A stretch of 31,421 bases of DNA from a virus, in IMG/VR virus record IMGVR_UViG_3300017731_000019, positions 1 to 31,421 of that record. One strand, 5' to 3'. The notes under the pieces were generated by a model. That model made no database searches. It was not told where the DNA came from and was given only the letters and a program-made list of their open reading frames with translations. Below are positions 13,975 to 21,918 of the stretch, piece by piece; positions within the stretch are counted from its first letter, which is position 1; each line of letters starts with the position of its first letter. The translations under genes were made by a program, and so were the position numbers.

Positions 13975-16900
13975 ATGGCAAAAGTAACCAATAATTTCAT
14001 TAAAGGTAGAATGAATAAAGATCTTGATGATCGATTATTACCTAGAGATGAATATAGAAATGCAGTAAATGCTCAGGTAAGTAGATCTGAAGGTCCTAAT
14101 GTTGGAGCATTAGAAAATGTTTTAGGAAATATTTTATCTTTTGATTTTAGAGAATTATGTAATAATGATAATTTATTTTCTATAGGTTATTGCACTGACG
14201 AAATAAATAATAGAGTTTTTTTATTTTTAACAGATAACACAGGTGATGCTTATAAAGTTTCTTCTGGATCAGGTAAGACTTCTTACATAGTAATGTATAA
14301 TGCGATTACCGAAGCAGGTTCTATATTAGTTAATGGTGATTTTTTAAATTTTTCTACAATGTTCCCAATAACTGGTGTAAATATATTAGAAGATTTATTG
14401 TTTTGGACAGATAATAGAAACCAACCAAGAGTAATAAATATATCTCTAGCTAATCCAAACAACGGTAGTAATCCCGCCTACTATACAACTGAAGATCAAA
14501 TATCTGTTGCTAAATACAACCCTTATCAACCAATAGAATTATATAGACCAGCTTCTAATACAGCAACTGATTACGAAACATCTATGTATGATGTTGTAAG
14601 TAGGTATTATCCTGATGGTGGTGAAGGTGTTACAACCCAACAATATCAAAGTAGTGGTACAACAATGAGAATTGCTAGAGCAGGCTATCAAGGTGATTTA
14701 CCTTATGGTGCTACTATAGCTTATATTAAAGATGGTGAGTTTTTTGAAACAGGTCAAACGGTAACTGCTGTATCAGGTGCAAACAACACTTATTTTCAAC
14801 TAACTGTTCCAACAGAATCCCCTACATACACTATAGACACTGGCACAACCGTTATATTTAATTACAACCCTTATTATCAAATTGATTACAATGGTGATTC
14901 AGATTATTTAGAAGAATTATTTGTAAGATTTGCTTATAGATATAAGTTTGAAAATGGTGAATACTCTATAATGTCACCGTTTACTCAAGAATGTTTTATA
15001 CCAAAACAAGATGGTTATTTTAGATATAAGGTAAATGAAGAAAGTGCTACAGCAGGTGTGGGTGCTAAAAATAATAGTCCTATACTGGATATTCAAGATG
15101 AAGAAGATACCTATAGAAGTACTGTTGTTGAATTTATGGAAAATAAAGTTAATAAAATAACATTAAGAATACCATTACCGGCAACTTCTAGTAATTTAAA
15201 TAAAACTTTTAAAATAACAGATATAGATATATTGTATAAAGAATCTAATTCAAACAATATAAATGTTATTGAAACAGTTCCAATATCTAGGGTAAAAAAT
15301 GGATATGGTAGAGCGGATGTAAACGGCGCAACAACTACTACTACATCTGTAGCTATAGACAATGTATCAGGTTCTATTAAAGTAGGTGCTTTAGTTAGTG
15401 GAGATGGTATAGTTAACAACCCTACTGTAGTAAGTTATGACGGTGGAAGTGCTCTTGTTTTATCTACTCCTCAAAGTTTAGCAAATAACGCTGGTTTAAC
15501 GTTTGGTGATTCTAGTGTTTTTGAATATGAATATCAATCTACAAAACCCTATAAAGTTTTACCTTCTAGTGAAACAACAAGAACATATGACAAAATACCT
15601 GTAAGAGCTTTGTCTCAAGAAATTATAAGTAATAGAGTAGTGTATGGAAATTTCTTAGATAAACACACTCCTCCAAATACTATAGATTATAATGTTGCGG
15701 TAAGCGCAAAATCTGATTTTAATTTAGGTACAGCAACAACTACAAACACTGCTTTAGAACCTCAAGGAGAAACTGTTATTGCTATAAATACACCAACTGG
15801 TTCATGGGCAAATGGATATGTAGTAACATCTAATGTTGCTGGAGCAATTCCAGGTAATACTGTTATTGCTTCAAATACTGGTACTACAATTACATTATCT
15901 GCCGCGTTAGGTGGTGCTTTAGCCGCGAATTCAACGCTTACTTTTACCGCGCCTAACAATGTAAGATACACAACAAGTAAAATAGAATATCCTAACCACT
16001 CGTTAAAACAAAATAGAAATTATCAAGTAGGTATAGTATTATCAGATAAGTTTGGTAGACAATCTACAGTAATATTATCTGAGGGAGATAGCTCTGTTAA
16101 ATTTAATAATGAATCTTATTTAGGTTCTACTGTTTTTTCAAGATACATAGCTTCAAGTGTAGAAGCTTTATCTTTTCCTGGAAATTCTTTAAAAGTTTTA
16201 TTTAATAATCCTATATCAGGTGGAACAACAGGTGTATATAATGGTGATCCTACTAGTGTAGATTATAATCCATTAGGTTGGTACTCTTATAAAGTAGTTG
16301 TAAAACAAACAGAACAAGAATATTACAATGTTTATTTACCTGGTGTAATGGCTGCTTATCCTACAGATCCAACTAAAGAATTAGGTAAAACATCTCACGC
16401 TGTATTATTTAATGATAATATTAATAAAGTCCCTAGAGATTTAATAGAAGTAGGACCAGAACAAAAACAATTTAGAAGTAGTGTTGTATTACACGGAAGA
16501 GTAGAAAATGTAAACAGTACTGATGTTTGGCAGAATAATGCTCAATATTATCCTGGAAGTATTGCTCCTATAGTGAGTGTTATAGCTACTGATGATGATA
16601 TGTTTAACGGTATATCTCAAACTGGCTACGTTGGAAGTCCAGATTTTTATAATGTTATTTCAAATCCTTTAATAGGAAGAATTAATACACCTTCTGGAAA
16701 ATTTGGTGTGGCGTCGGTTATAACAACGGCAGATGCTTTAGCTGCTACAGCTACAACACCAGCCGCAACTTTAAGTGAAATAAATATAGACATAAGTACT
16801 ATTGATCCTATATTTACCTCTGGTGGAAATCCAGTGCCTGGAAACAGTATAAGAGTTGGTCAAACAATAACTGGACCTGGTATAGCTGATGGAACAACTA

Positions 16901-18171
16901 TAATACAAGCTCAAAACGACAATCCAGCTTGGCAAATAACATTAAGTCAACCACATTCAGGTGTTAACGCGGGAGATACTTTCACCTTTACACCAACAAA
17001 TGATTCTCCATTTATGGGTTGGGTTACAATGCCTCAGTTAGCTGTTATGGAAACAGATCCTGTAGAATCTAATTTAGATATATTTTGGGAAACAAGCACA
17101 GCTGGTTTGATAACTGATTTAAATCAAGCAATATCAGGTGGTACTGCTGAAGGTGTTTCGTTTGGTTTTAATACTAATGACTTTGATGAAGGAATAAATA
17201 CACAAGTAGGAAACAATGAAATGTGTTCATCAGATTTTTCTATACTAGATCAATTTGGTAACACAATAGTTTACGCGGCAACTAATCCACCTCAATTTCA
17301 ATTAGTAGAGGTTAGAGATTTTAATAACAATGTAATTACTAGTACTAATGAAGGAGTTAGTAATACAGCGGTGTTTAATTTAGTAAGAGATGGTAATAAC
17401 TATAATGTAAAGGTTCAAGATACTTTTTACTATAGCAATCAGCACGCTACTAATGATACTTATTCTTTTAAATTTGAAATTAACCACGCTGGTATTCAGA
17501 CGTTTATTACAAAACAACCTGTGTCTTTGATAAATTTAGCTCCTGTAGTTTTAGCCAGTACATGTGGTAATCCTCCTATTTATGTTCCAGGAACCGGTAA
17601 TGGTTCAAATGCTTTAGGAACTTTTAAAGTTCTTCAAGCAACAAATGGAGCTGCTTTTGGACTAGGAGTAACAAATCCTCAAGCTTGGAAAGATTTAACA
17701 TGGAGACTTACAGTTACTAAAGGTGGTGTAGATTATGGTCCTCAAGGAAGCGGCGCGGTACAATTGATTCAATCACGGGTTAATAATTATTGGAGTGTTA
17801 ACTGTAATTTTACTGGAGGTGATACTCCTAATAGTATGGTAGATGGACAATATGCTTGTGTAGCTACCGTGGAAGATGCCGGTGCTTTAACTGCTACGTG
17901 TAATTTTACTTTAGATATACAAAGAACACCTTGTTATACTTGGAAATATACATGGACTGATAGTGGTGATTTTATATCACTTAACTATACTGATTGTGAG
18001 GGTGAACAAAGAAACATAGGATTTTTTGACACCAATCCGGGAGGACTTGGTAATACTGGTAACTACGTATGTGCTCAAGACACTACTTATACACAAAATA
18101 GTTTAGGTACTAAGTTTACTAAACTAGCATTAAATAATCCTGATCCATTCAACACTTGTAATGGGTTGTAA
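13975..18171 (+). CDS. Tail nozzle-like protein with three inserted beta modules (1,398 aa)
   Basis: The N-terminus (NNFIKGRMNKDLDDRLLPRD, then EYRNAVNAQVSRSEGPNVGA) is a signature I associate with large tail proteins of marine phages, in the position of T7 gp12. The rest is long and beta-rich with many Asn, Thr, Gly and Tyr residues. Three related inserts occur at residues about 452-511, 587-658 and 923-1006. Each has a Thr/Ala-rich entry, a 'G-x-x-I/V-x-G/N' turn, 'GTTI', 'ITLS' or similar strands and an 'AG.TFTFT'-type end. The C-terminal 200 residues contain Cys-rich Ig-like stretches (TATCNFTLDIQRTPCYTWKY). Likely role: tail tube or nozzle and host contact. Length well exceeds T7 gp12 (about 794). 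Confidence 0.7.
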   Translation: MAKVTNNFIKGRMNKDLDDRLLPRDEYRNAVNAQVSRSEGPNVGALENVLGNILSFDFRELCNNDNLFSIGYCTDEINNRVFLFLTDNTGDAYKVSSGSGKTSYIVMYNAITEAGSILVNGDFLNFSTMFPITGVNILEDLLFWTDNRNQPRVINISLANPNNGSNPAYYTTEDQISVAKYNPYQPIELYRPASNTATDYETSMYDVVSRYYPDGGEGVTTQQYQSSGTTMRIARAGYQGDLPYGATIAYIKDGEFFETGQTVTAVSGANNTYFQLTVPTESPTYTIDTGTTVIFNYNPYYQIDYNGDSDYLEELFVRFAYRYKFENGEYSIMSPFTQECFIPKQDGYFRYKVNEESATAGVGAKNNSPILDIQDEEDTYRSTVVEFMENKVNKITLRIPLPATSSNLNKTFKITDIDILYKESNSNNINVIETVPISRVKNGYGRADVNGATTTTTSVAIDNVSGSIKVGALVSGDGIVNNPTVVSYDGGSALVLSTPQSLANNAGLTFGDSSVFEYEYQSTKPYKVLPSSETTRTYDKIPVRALSQEIISNRVVYGNFLDKHTPPNTIDYNVAVSAKSDFNLGTATTTNTALEPQGETVIAINTPTGSWANGYVVTSNVAGAIPGNTVIASNTGTTITLSAALGGALAANSTLTFTAPNNVRYTTSKIEYPNHSLKQNRNYQVGIVLSDKFGRQSTVILSEGDSSVKFNNESYLGSTVFSRYIASSVEALSFPGNSLKVLFNNPISGGTTGVYNGDPTSVDYNPLGWYSYKVVVKQTEQEYYNVYLPGVMAAYPTDPTKELGKTSHAVLFNDNINKVPRDLIEVGPEQKQFRSSVVLHGRVENVNSTDVWQNNAQYYPGSIAPIVSVIATDDDMFNGISQTGYVGSPDFYNVISNPLIGRINTPSGKFGVASVITTADALAATATTPAATLSEINIDISTIDPIFTSGGNPVPGNSIRVGQTITGPGIADGTTIIQAQNDNPAWQITLSQPHSGVNAGDTFTFTPTNDSPFMGWVTMPQLAVMETDPVESNLDIFWETSTAGLITDLNQAISGGTAEGVSFGFNTNDFDEGINTQVGNNEMCSSDFSILDQFGNTIVYAATNPPQFQLVEVRDFNNNVITSTNEGVSNTAVFNLVRDGNNYNVKVQDTFYYSNQHATNDTYSFKFEINHAGIQTFITKQPVSLINLAPVVLASTCGNPPIYVPGTGNGSNALGTFKVLQATNGAAFGLGVTNPQAWKDLTWRLTVTKGGVDYGPQGSGAVQLIQSRVNNYWSVNCNFTGGDTPNSMVDGQYACVATVEDAGALTATCNFTLDIQRTPCYTWKYTWTDSGDFISLNYTDCEGEQRNIGFFDTNPGGLGNTGNYVCAQDTTYTQNSLGTKFTKLALNNPDPFNTCNGL
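15328..15507 (+). other. Beta module insert A in nozzle-like protein
   Basis: Residues about 452-511 form the first copy of a repeated module: a Thr-rich start, GALVSGDGIVNNPTVVSYDG, and an end NNAGLTFG. It matches the pattern of inserts B (15733-15948) and C (16741-16992). Confidence 0.6.
15733..15948 (+). other. Beta module insert B in nozzle-like protein
   Basis: Residues about 587-658: a Thr-rich entry (ATTTNTALEPQGETV), then GAIPGNTVIASNTGTTITLS and the end ANSTLTFT. It is the clearest copy of the module and lies inside a stretch that otherwise reads continuously from DYNVAVSAKSDFNLG to NVRYTTSKIEYPNHS. Confidence 0.6.
16741..16992 (+). other. Beta module insert C in nozzle-like protein
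   Basis: Residues about 923-1006: entry AATATTPAATLSEINIDIS, then GQTITGPGIADGTTIIQAQN, ITLSQPHSGVNAGDTFTFTP. It shares the 'G-x-x-I-x-G-x-G-I-x-x-G-T-x-I' core typical of beta modules found in many phage tail proteins. Confidence 0.6.
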
Positions 18172-18201
18172 TAATGGATAAAAACAAGTAATACTAATAA
18201 T

Positions 18202-19674
18202 ATGGCTGCTATAATAGAAGTTAAATACTTCAATACATTTCTTCTAAAGAAAGTAAACCAAACAATTTCAACTCCTAGTTATGGAAACATACCTTCTTGG
18301 AATGGTTCTATGGGTATACCCGCCGCTAAAGGAGGTTATCCTATATCTGCTGCAGATGTTCCTAAAAATTGGGTTATAGAAGAATCTAGAATTAATGGTG
18401 GTTATAATAATACTTCAGTTTCTTTTGGTGCTAAAGCTTATTTAGTAGAAGAAGAACCTAATGGGTCTATACGTGGAAACTCTTTAATATATTCAGGTAT
18501 ATTTAATTCTAGAACAGGTATAAATAACACCAACGTGTTTTCAGTTGGTGATAACATAGTTAAATCTGTAGACCCAGCAAATGGATCTATACAAAAACTT
18601 TATGCTGAAGACACTAATTTAAATATATTTCAAGAATTAAAAATTAGTAGAGCTTTAATTGATAAAGACGCTATATATTCTGCTGAAGGCGGTGGAACTG
18701 TTACTAGTGCTAATCTTGTTATTGGTGCTATTCAACCTTACGCGGGTAAATACGGTATTAGTAACGATCCTACAAGCTTTGCGGTATACGGTACAGATAA
18801 GTATTTTACTGATAGAAACAATGGAACTGTTTTAAAATTATCTGGAGGTTTAGTTGAGATATCTAGAGCTAATATGATAGATTATTTTAGAGATAGATTA
18901 GGATCAGGTATTACAGTAGGTGGAGCAACAGGAAGAATTATAGGTGGTTGGGATATACATAATAAACAATATTTAGTATCTACACAAGAACCTGGAGCAC
19001 AAGCTGATACTTTAGAGGGAGGATATGAAACAGTAGCTTTTGATAACCTTGTTCAAGGTTGGACTAGTTTCTTTACATATAAACCAGAATTAATGTTTAG
19101 TTTAAACAATAAATTTTATAGTACAAAATTTGGTAGTTTATATCAGCATTATTCTCAAGGTGTAAATAGAAACTTGTTTTATTCTAATGAAGGTCAAACT
19201 ATAAAACCTACTTCTATAACTTTTGTTTTTAATGCTAACCCAAGTTCATCAAAAACATTTAAAACAGTAGAATATGAAGGAACAAATGGTTGGCAAGTTA
19301 ATTCTTTTACTTCTGATTTAACAGGAGAAAACACGGTAACAACAAATTCAAACTGGATAAATTTTCAAGATACAACCGCTCAAGTATATAGTTATACTCA
19401 GGGTCAATATGATTCAGCAGGTAATGAATATCCAAACGCAACTGTTCCACCATTTTTCTATGCTGGATTTAATAGGAAGGAAAACAAGTATGTAGCTAAT
19501 CTTATTAATAATAGTAGTGCTGCTCCTGGTGAAATAAACTTTGGTAGTTCTATATCTGGTATTAAAGGTTTTGTAGGTACAGTTACAATAGCTACTGATA
19601 CAGTTACAAATAATGGAGGAGAAAAAGAATTATTTAATGTTAGTAGTGATTTTATAGCTAACAATGGATATTAA
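18202..19674 (+). CDS. Tail structural protein, propeller-like (490 aa)
   Basis: This 490-residue protein follows the nozzle-like gene. It is rich in Gly, Asn, Tyr and Ser, with many short beta-type blocks. Recognisable segments include KLYAEDTNLNIFQELKISRA, the Gly-rich AIQPYAGKYGISNDPTSFAV (about 174-193) followed by GTDKYFTDRNNGTVLKLSGG, and NLVQGWTSFFTYKPELMFSL. The repeating 'Y-x-D-x-x-N/R-G-x-V' blocks look like blades of a propeller-type tail protein that sits beside the nozzle. No receptor-binding or enzymatic domain can be identified. It begins 30 bases after the previous stop and ends 10 bases before the cupin-like gene. Role by context: tail tip or tail-tube component. Confidence 0.65.
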   Translation: MAAIIEVKYFNTFLLKKVNQTISTPSYGNIPSWNGSMGIPAAKGGYPISAADVPKNWVIEESRINGGYNNTSVSFGAKAYLVEEEPNGSIRGNSLIYSGIFNSRTGINNTNVFSVGDNIVKSVDPANGSIQKLYAEDTNLNIFQELKISRALIDKDAIYSAEGGGTVTSANLVIGAIQPYAGKYGISNDPTSFAVYGTDKYFTDRNNGTVLKLSGGLVEISRANMIDYFRDRLGSGITVGGATGRIIGGWDIHNKQYLVSTQEPGAQADTLEGGYETVAFDNLVQGWTSFFTYKPELMFSLNNKFYSTKFGSLYQHYSQGVNRNLFYSNEGQTIKPTSITFVFNANPSSSKTFKTVEYEGTNGWQVNSFTSDLTGENTVTTNSNWINFQDTTAQVYSYTQGQYDSAGNEYPNATVPPFFYAGFNRKENKYVANLINNSSAAPGEINFGSSISGIKGFVGTVTIATDTVTNNGGEKELFNVSSDFIANNGY

Positions 19675-19684
19675 ATTAAATTAA
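19672..19684 (+). promoter_or_regulatory. TAAATTAAATTAA leader before cupin-like gene
   Basis: The stop codon of the tail gene forms the first bases of an ATTAA-repeat leader that runs into the ATG at 19685. A nearly identical leader precedes the giant gene at 21919, and a longer version precedes 2454. No Shine-Dalgarno sequence is present. Confidence 0.4.
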
Positions 19685-20128
19685 ATGAAATTAAAAAAAG
19701 CAACAGCTGTAGAAGCTTTGCAGAAATTAATGTTTGAAGGTAAAGAAGAAGATGGGTTTTATGGAGATGGTAAAGCAATAGCAACAGTACCTGATATACC
19801 AATAATACATAATTTTGCAGATCAACTCTACATAAGACAAATGAATTTAAAAAAAGGACACGTTATTCTAGGTGCAGTTCATAATCACCTACATGTTTGG
19901 TTTTTATTAACAGGTTCAGTTATTATAAATAATAATGGTGAAAAGATAGAGCACGTAGCTCCTTGCTATACTGTATCAGAACCTGGTTCACAAAGAATTA
20001 TTTTAGCTTTAGAAGATTCTATATTTGTAAATGTTCATAAGAACCCTACAAATACAAAAGATATAGCTGAATTAGAAAAAGAAATAGTCTCTATGACAAA
20101 GGAAGAATACAATAATAAATATAAATAA
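19685..20128 (+). CDS. Cupin-like small protein (147 aa)
   Basis: The 147-residue product has the look of a single-domain cupin. Residues 63-77 (GAVHNHLHVWFLLTG) resemble cupin motif 1, with H66, H68 and H70 as possible metal ligands. The usual downstream Glu of the motif is not obvious. The second half (PGSQRIILALEDSIFVNVHK) would be motif 2, with H118 near its end. It is therefore a cupin-fold candidate with an altered metal site. Placed between tail and internal-virion genes, it may be a minor tail or assembly protein rather than a metabolic enzyme. The ATG lies right after the ATTAA-type leader; 1 base separates its stop from the next start. Confidence 0.55.
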   Translation: MKLKKATAVEALQKLMFEGKEEDGFYGDGKAIATVPDIPIIHNFADQLYIRQMNLKKGHVILGAVHNHLHVWFLLTGSVIINNNGEKIEHVAPCYTVSEPGSQRIILALEDSIFVNVHKNPTNTKDIAELEKEIVSMTKEEYNNKYK

Positions 20129-20129
20129 T

Positions 20130-20810
20130 ATGAGTTTTTTATTAGGATCCGCAGCAATAAGCGCGGGTACAAGCATACTCGGTGGTATCATTGGTGGTGG
20201 TAAAGCTAGAAGAGCAAGGCGAAGAGCTGCTAAGAAATTAAAAGCGATGAATGCTAAAATGGCACAATTAGAAGCTAATAGACAAGAAATCATAAATCCT
20301 TATGAGGATTCTACTAATTTAAGTAGTATGATGAGTAATCCTATGGCTAATCTTGCTGTAGCTACTCAAGCTACTGAAATGCAGATGGAAGAAACTGATC
20401 AAGCATTGGCCAACACATTAGACACTATAAGACAAACAGGTGGTGGAGCAGGTAGCGCAACAGCTTTAGCTCAAGCTGCTTTACAATCTAAGAAAGGTAT
20501 TGCTGCTAATATTGAGGCACAAGAAAAATCTAATGAAATGGCAAAACAGCAAGGAGAACAAAGACTTCAAGACGCTAAAATAGCTGAAGAAAAAAGAATG
20601 CAGGGTCTTGATGCTGCAGGAAAACAATTTGTATTTGGCCAAAGAGAAGCAAGAGAAATGGGTCAATTAAATAGACTACAATCCCAAATAGATAACATGC
20701 AAGGAGTTAAAGCTAGAGCTGAAGCTGATCAAACAGCTGCTCTTACTGGTGCTATCTCTGGAGTAGCGGGTGCTGCTAGTTCATATTTTGGAGCAAAATC
20801 AGGAAGTTAA
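20130..20810 (+). CDS. Internal virion protein, T7 gp14-like (226 aa)
   Basis: The 226-residue protein has two hydrophobic, Gly/Ala-rich ends and a long helical charged middle. The N-terminus is SAAISAGTSILGGIIGGG (7-24), followed by a very basic patch (KARRARRRAAKKLKA). The C-terminus is AALTGAISGVAGAASSYFGA. The middle is Gln/Met/Ala-rich and coiled-coil-like. This architecture, glycine-zipper membrane segments flanking a helical core, is that of podoviral ejection proteins of the T7 gp14 type, which form a pore in the outer membrane after injection. Upstream of two larger virion-type genes, it completes a gp14-gp15-gp16-like order. Sequence identity to gp14 cannot be judged here. Confidence 0.7.
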   Translation: MSFLLGSAAISAGTSILGGIIGGGKARRARRRAAKKLKAMNAKMAQLEANRQEIINPYEDSTNLSSMMSNPMANLAVATQATEMQMEETDQALANTLDTIRQTGGGAGSATALAQAALQSKKGIAANIEAQEKSNEMAKQQGEQRLQDAKIAEEKRMQGLDAAGKQFVFGQREAREMGQLNRLQSQIDNMQGVKARAEADQTAALTGAISGVAGAASSYFGAKSGS

Positions 20811-20821
20811 AAATATAGGAA

Positions 20822-21907
20822 ATGGAAAATCAAAATATACACATAAATTTATTAATAAAGCAAATGTTACAAAGTGATAACATGGCTTATGTTCCTGGTT
20901 ATCTAAGCTCTAAAGTAAATATTGATTACGGTGTTTTAAATAAAGCATATCAAGACACGGGTAGAATATACGCTAAATTAAAAGCTAGTCTAGAAAAAGG
21001 TAGTTGTGGAGATTGTATCAAAGAACAAAAAATGTTAACATATTTAGAAAGTGCTCCTAAATTATCATTAGATTTTTTAAGTAATGTTATGGGTGAATTA
21101 CAAATAGTAGAAACATCAAACTATGATCCTAACAATTACTTTGGATTCATGGTTGCTAATTGTATTATTACTAAAAAACCAGGTTTTTCTAAAACTGATG
21201 GATATGATATTGGTTTAAAATTATTAAACAATGGTACACAAGAATTAACTTTTAGTGGTCCTTTATTAAAAGAATCTTTAATTATTAATAGTGCTGCTTT
21301 ACAAAGTTTATTAGACGCAGATACATCTATGGTAGTTGAAACTCCAGATATTAATAAAAATATGACAGAACTACTAGTTCAATCTGGATTATTTATGCCA
21401 GAAGATGTTGGTGAAGATGGTCAATTATCTGCTAGTGCTAAAATATCAGAAGAATTTATTTTAAAATTTAATGGTGAACCTGATTACGAAATAATTGATA
21501 TTGGTGGTGGTAAAGGAAGAAATGTATTAAAATTTGATATGGATAAGATTGAAAGGAAAATACAACCTTTTATAAACGCTGAAGTTGCTGGGATTCTTTC
21601 AGCAGAACAAGAAGCCGTAGCAGCTTGGAATGTTTATTTAGCTAAACTAAGTAGTCCAGAAGAAGACGATCAAATGGTTCAAAACGCTAACGCTGGTGGT
21701 GAGTCTTGGTCTTATGAAAAAGATTTACCATTACATCAAGATAAAAAAATATTATTTGGAAAACAATATAAAGAATTTTTTATAAAAAATTATTTAGTAC
21801 AATTCTTAACTAATAAACTACCAAGTGTAGAAGAAGATGCTGCTGTGTTTGATTTACAAGAAGGTATAGATGCTAAGGCTCAAAAAATAATGGGTGATAA
21901 CCAATAA
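20822..21907 (+). CDS. Internal virion-region protein, gp15 position (361 aa)
   Basis: This 361-residue, acidic, mixed alpha/beta protein lies between the gp14-like and giant genes, where T7 has gp15. The N-terminal half has a CxxC pair (C62 and C65 in GSCGDCIKEQK) and helices (MLTYLESAPKLSLDFLSNVM). The centre is beta-rich around ILKFNGEPDYEIIDIGGGKG. No membrane segment or catalytic motif is evident. The C-terminal part is helical and acidic. The function is assigned only by position; it could also be a cargo or assembly protein. The start ATG follows ATATAGGA, the nearest thing to a Shine-Dalgarno-like tract in the window. Confidence 0.6.
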   Translation: MENQNIHINLLIKQMLQSDNMAYVPGYLSSKVNIDYGVLNKAYQDTGRIYAKLKASLEKGSCGDCIKEQKMLTYLESAPKLSLDFLSNVMGELQIVETSNYDPNNYFGFMVANCIITKKPGFSKTDGYDIGLKLLNNGTQELTFSGPLLKESLIINSAALQSLLDADTSMVVETPDINKNMTELLVQSGLFMPEDVGEDGQLSASAKISEEFILKFNGEPDYEIIDIGGGKGRNVLKFDMDKIERKIQPFINAEVAGILSAEQEAVAAWNVYLAKLSSPEEDDQMVQNANAGGESWSYEKDLPLHQDKKILFGKQYKEFFIKNYLVQFLTNKLPSVEEDAAVFDLQEGIDAKAQKIMGDNQ

Positions 21908-21918
21908 AATTAAATTAA

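Noticed and set aside
15111-15419. Open - strand frame within the nozzle-like gene
   Set aside because: It is a long antisense frame caused by codon bias in a Thr/Asn-rich gene. There is no start context or domain.
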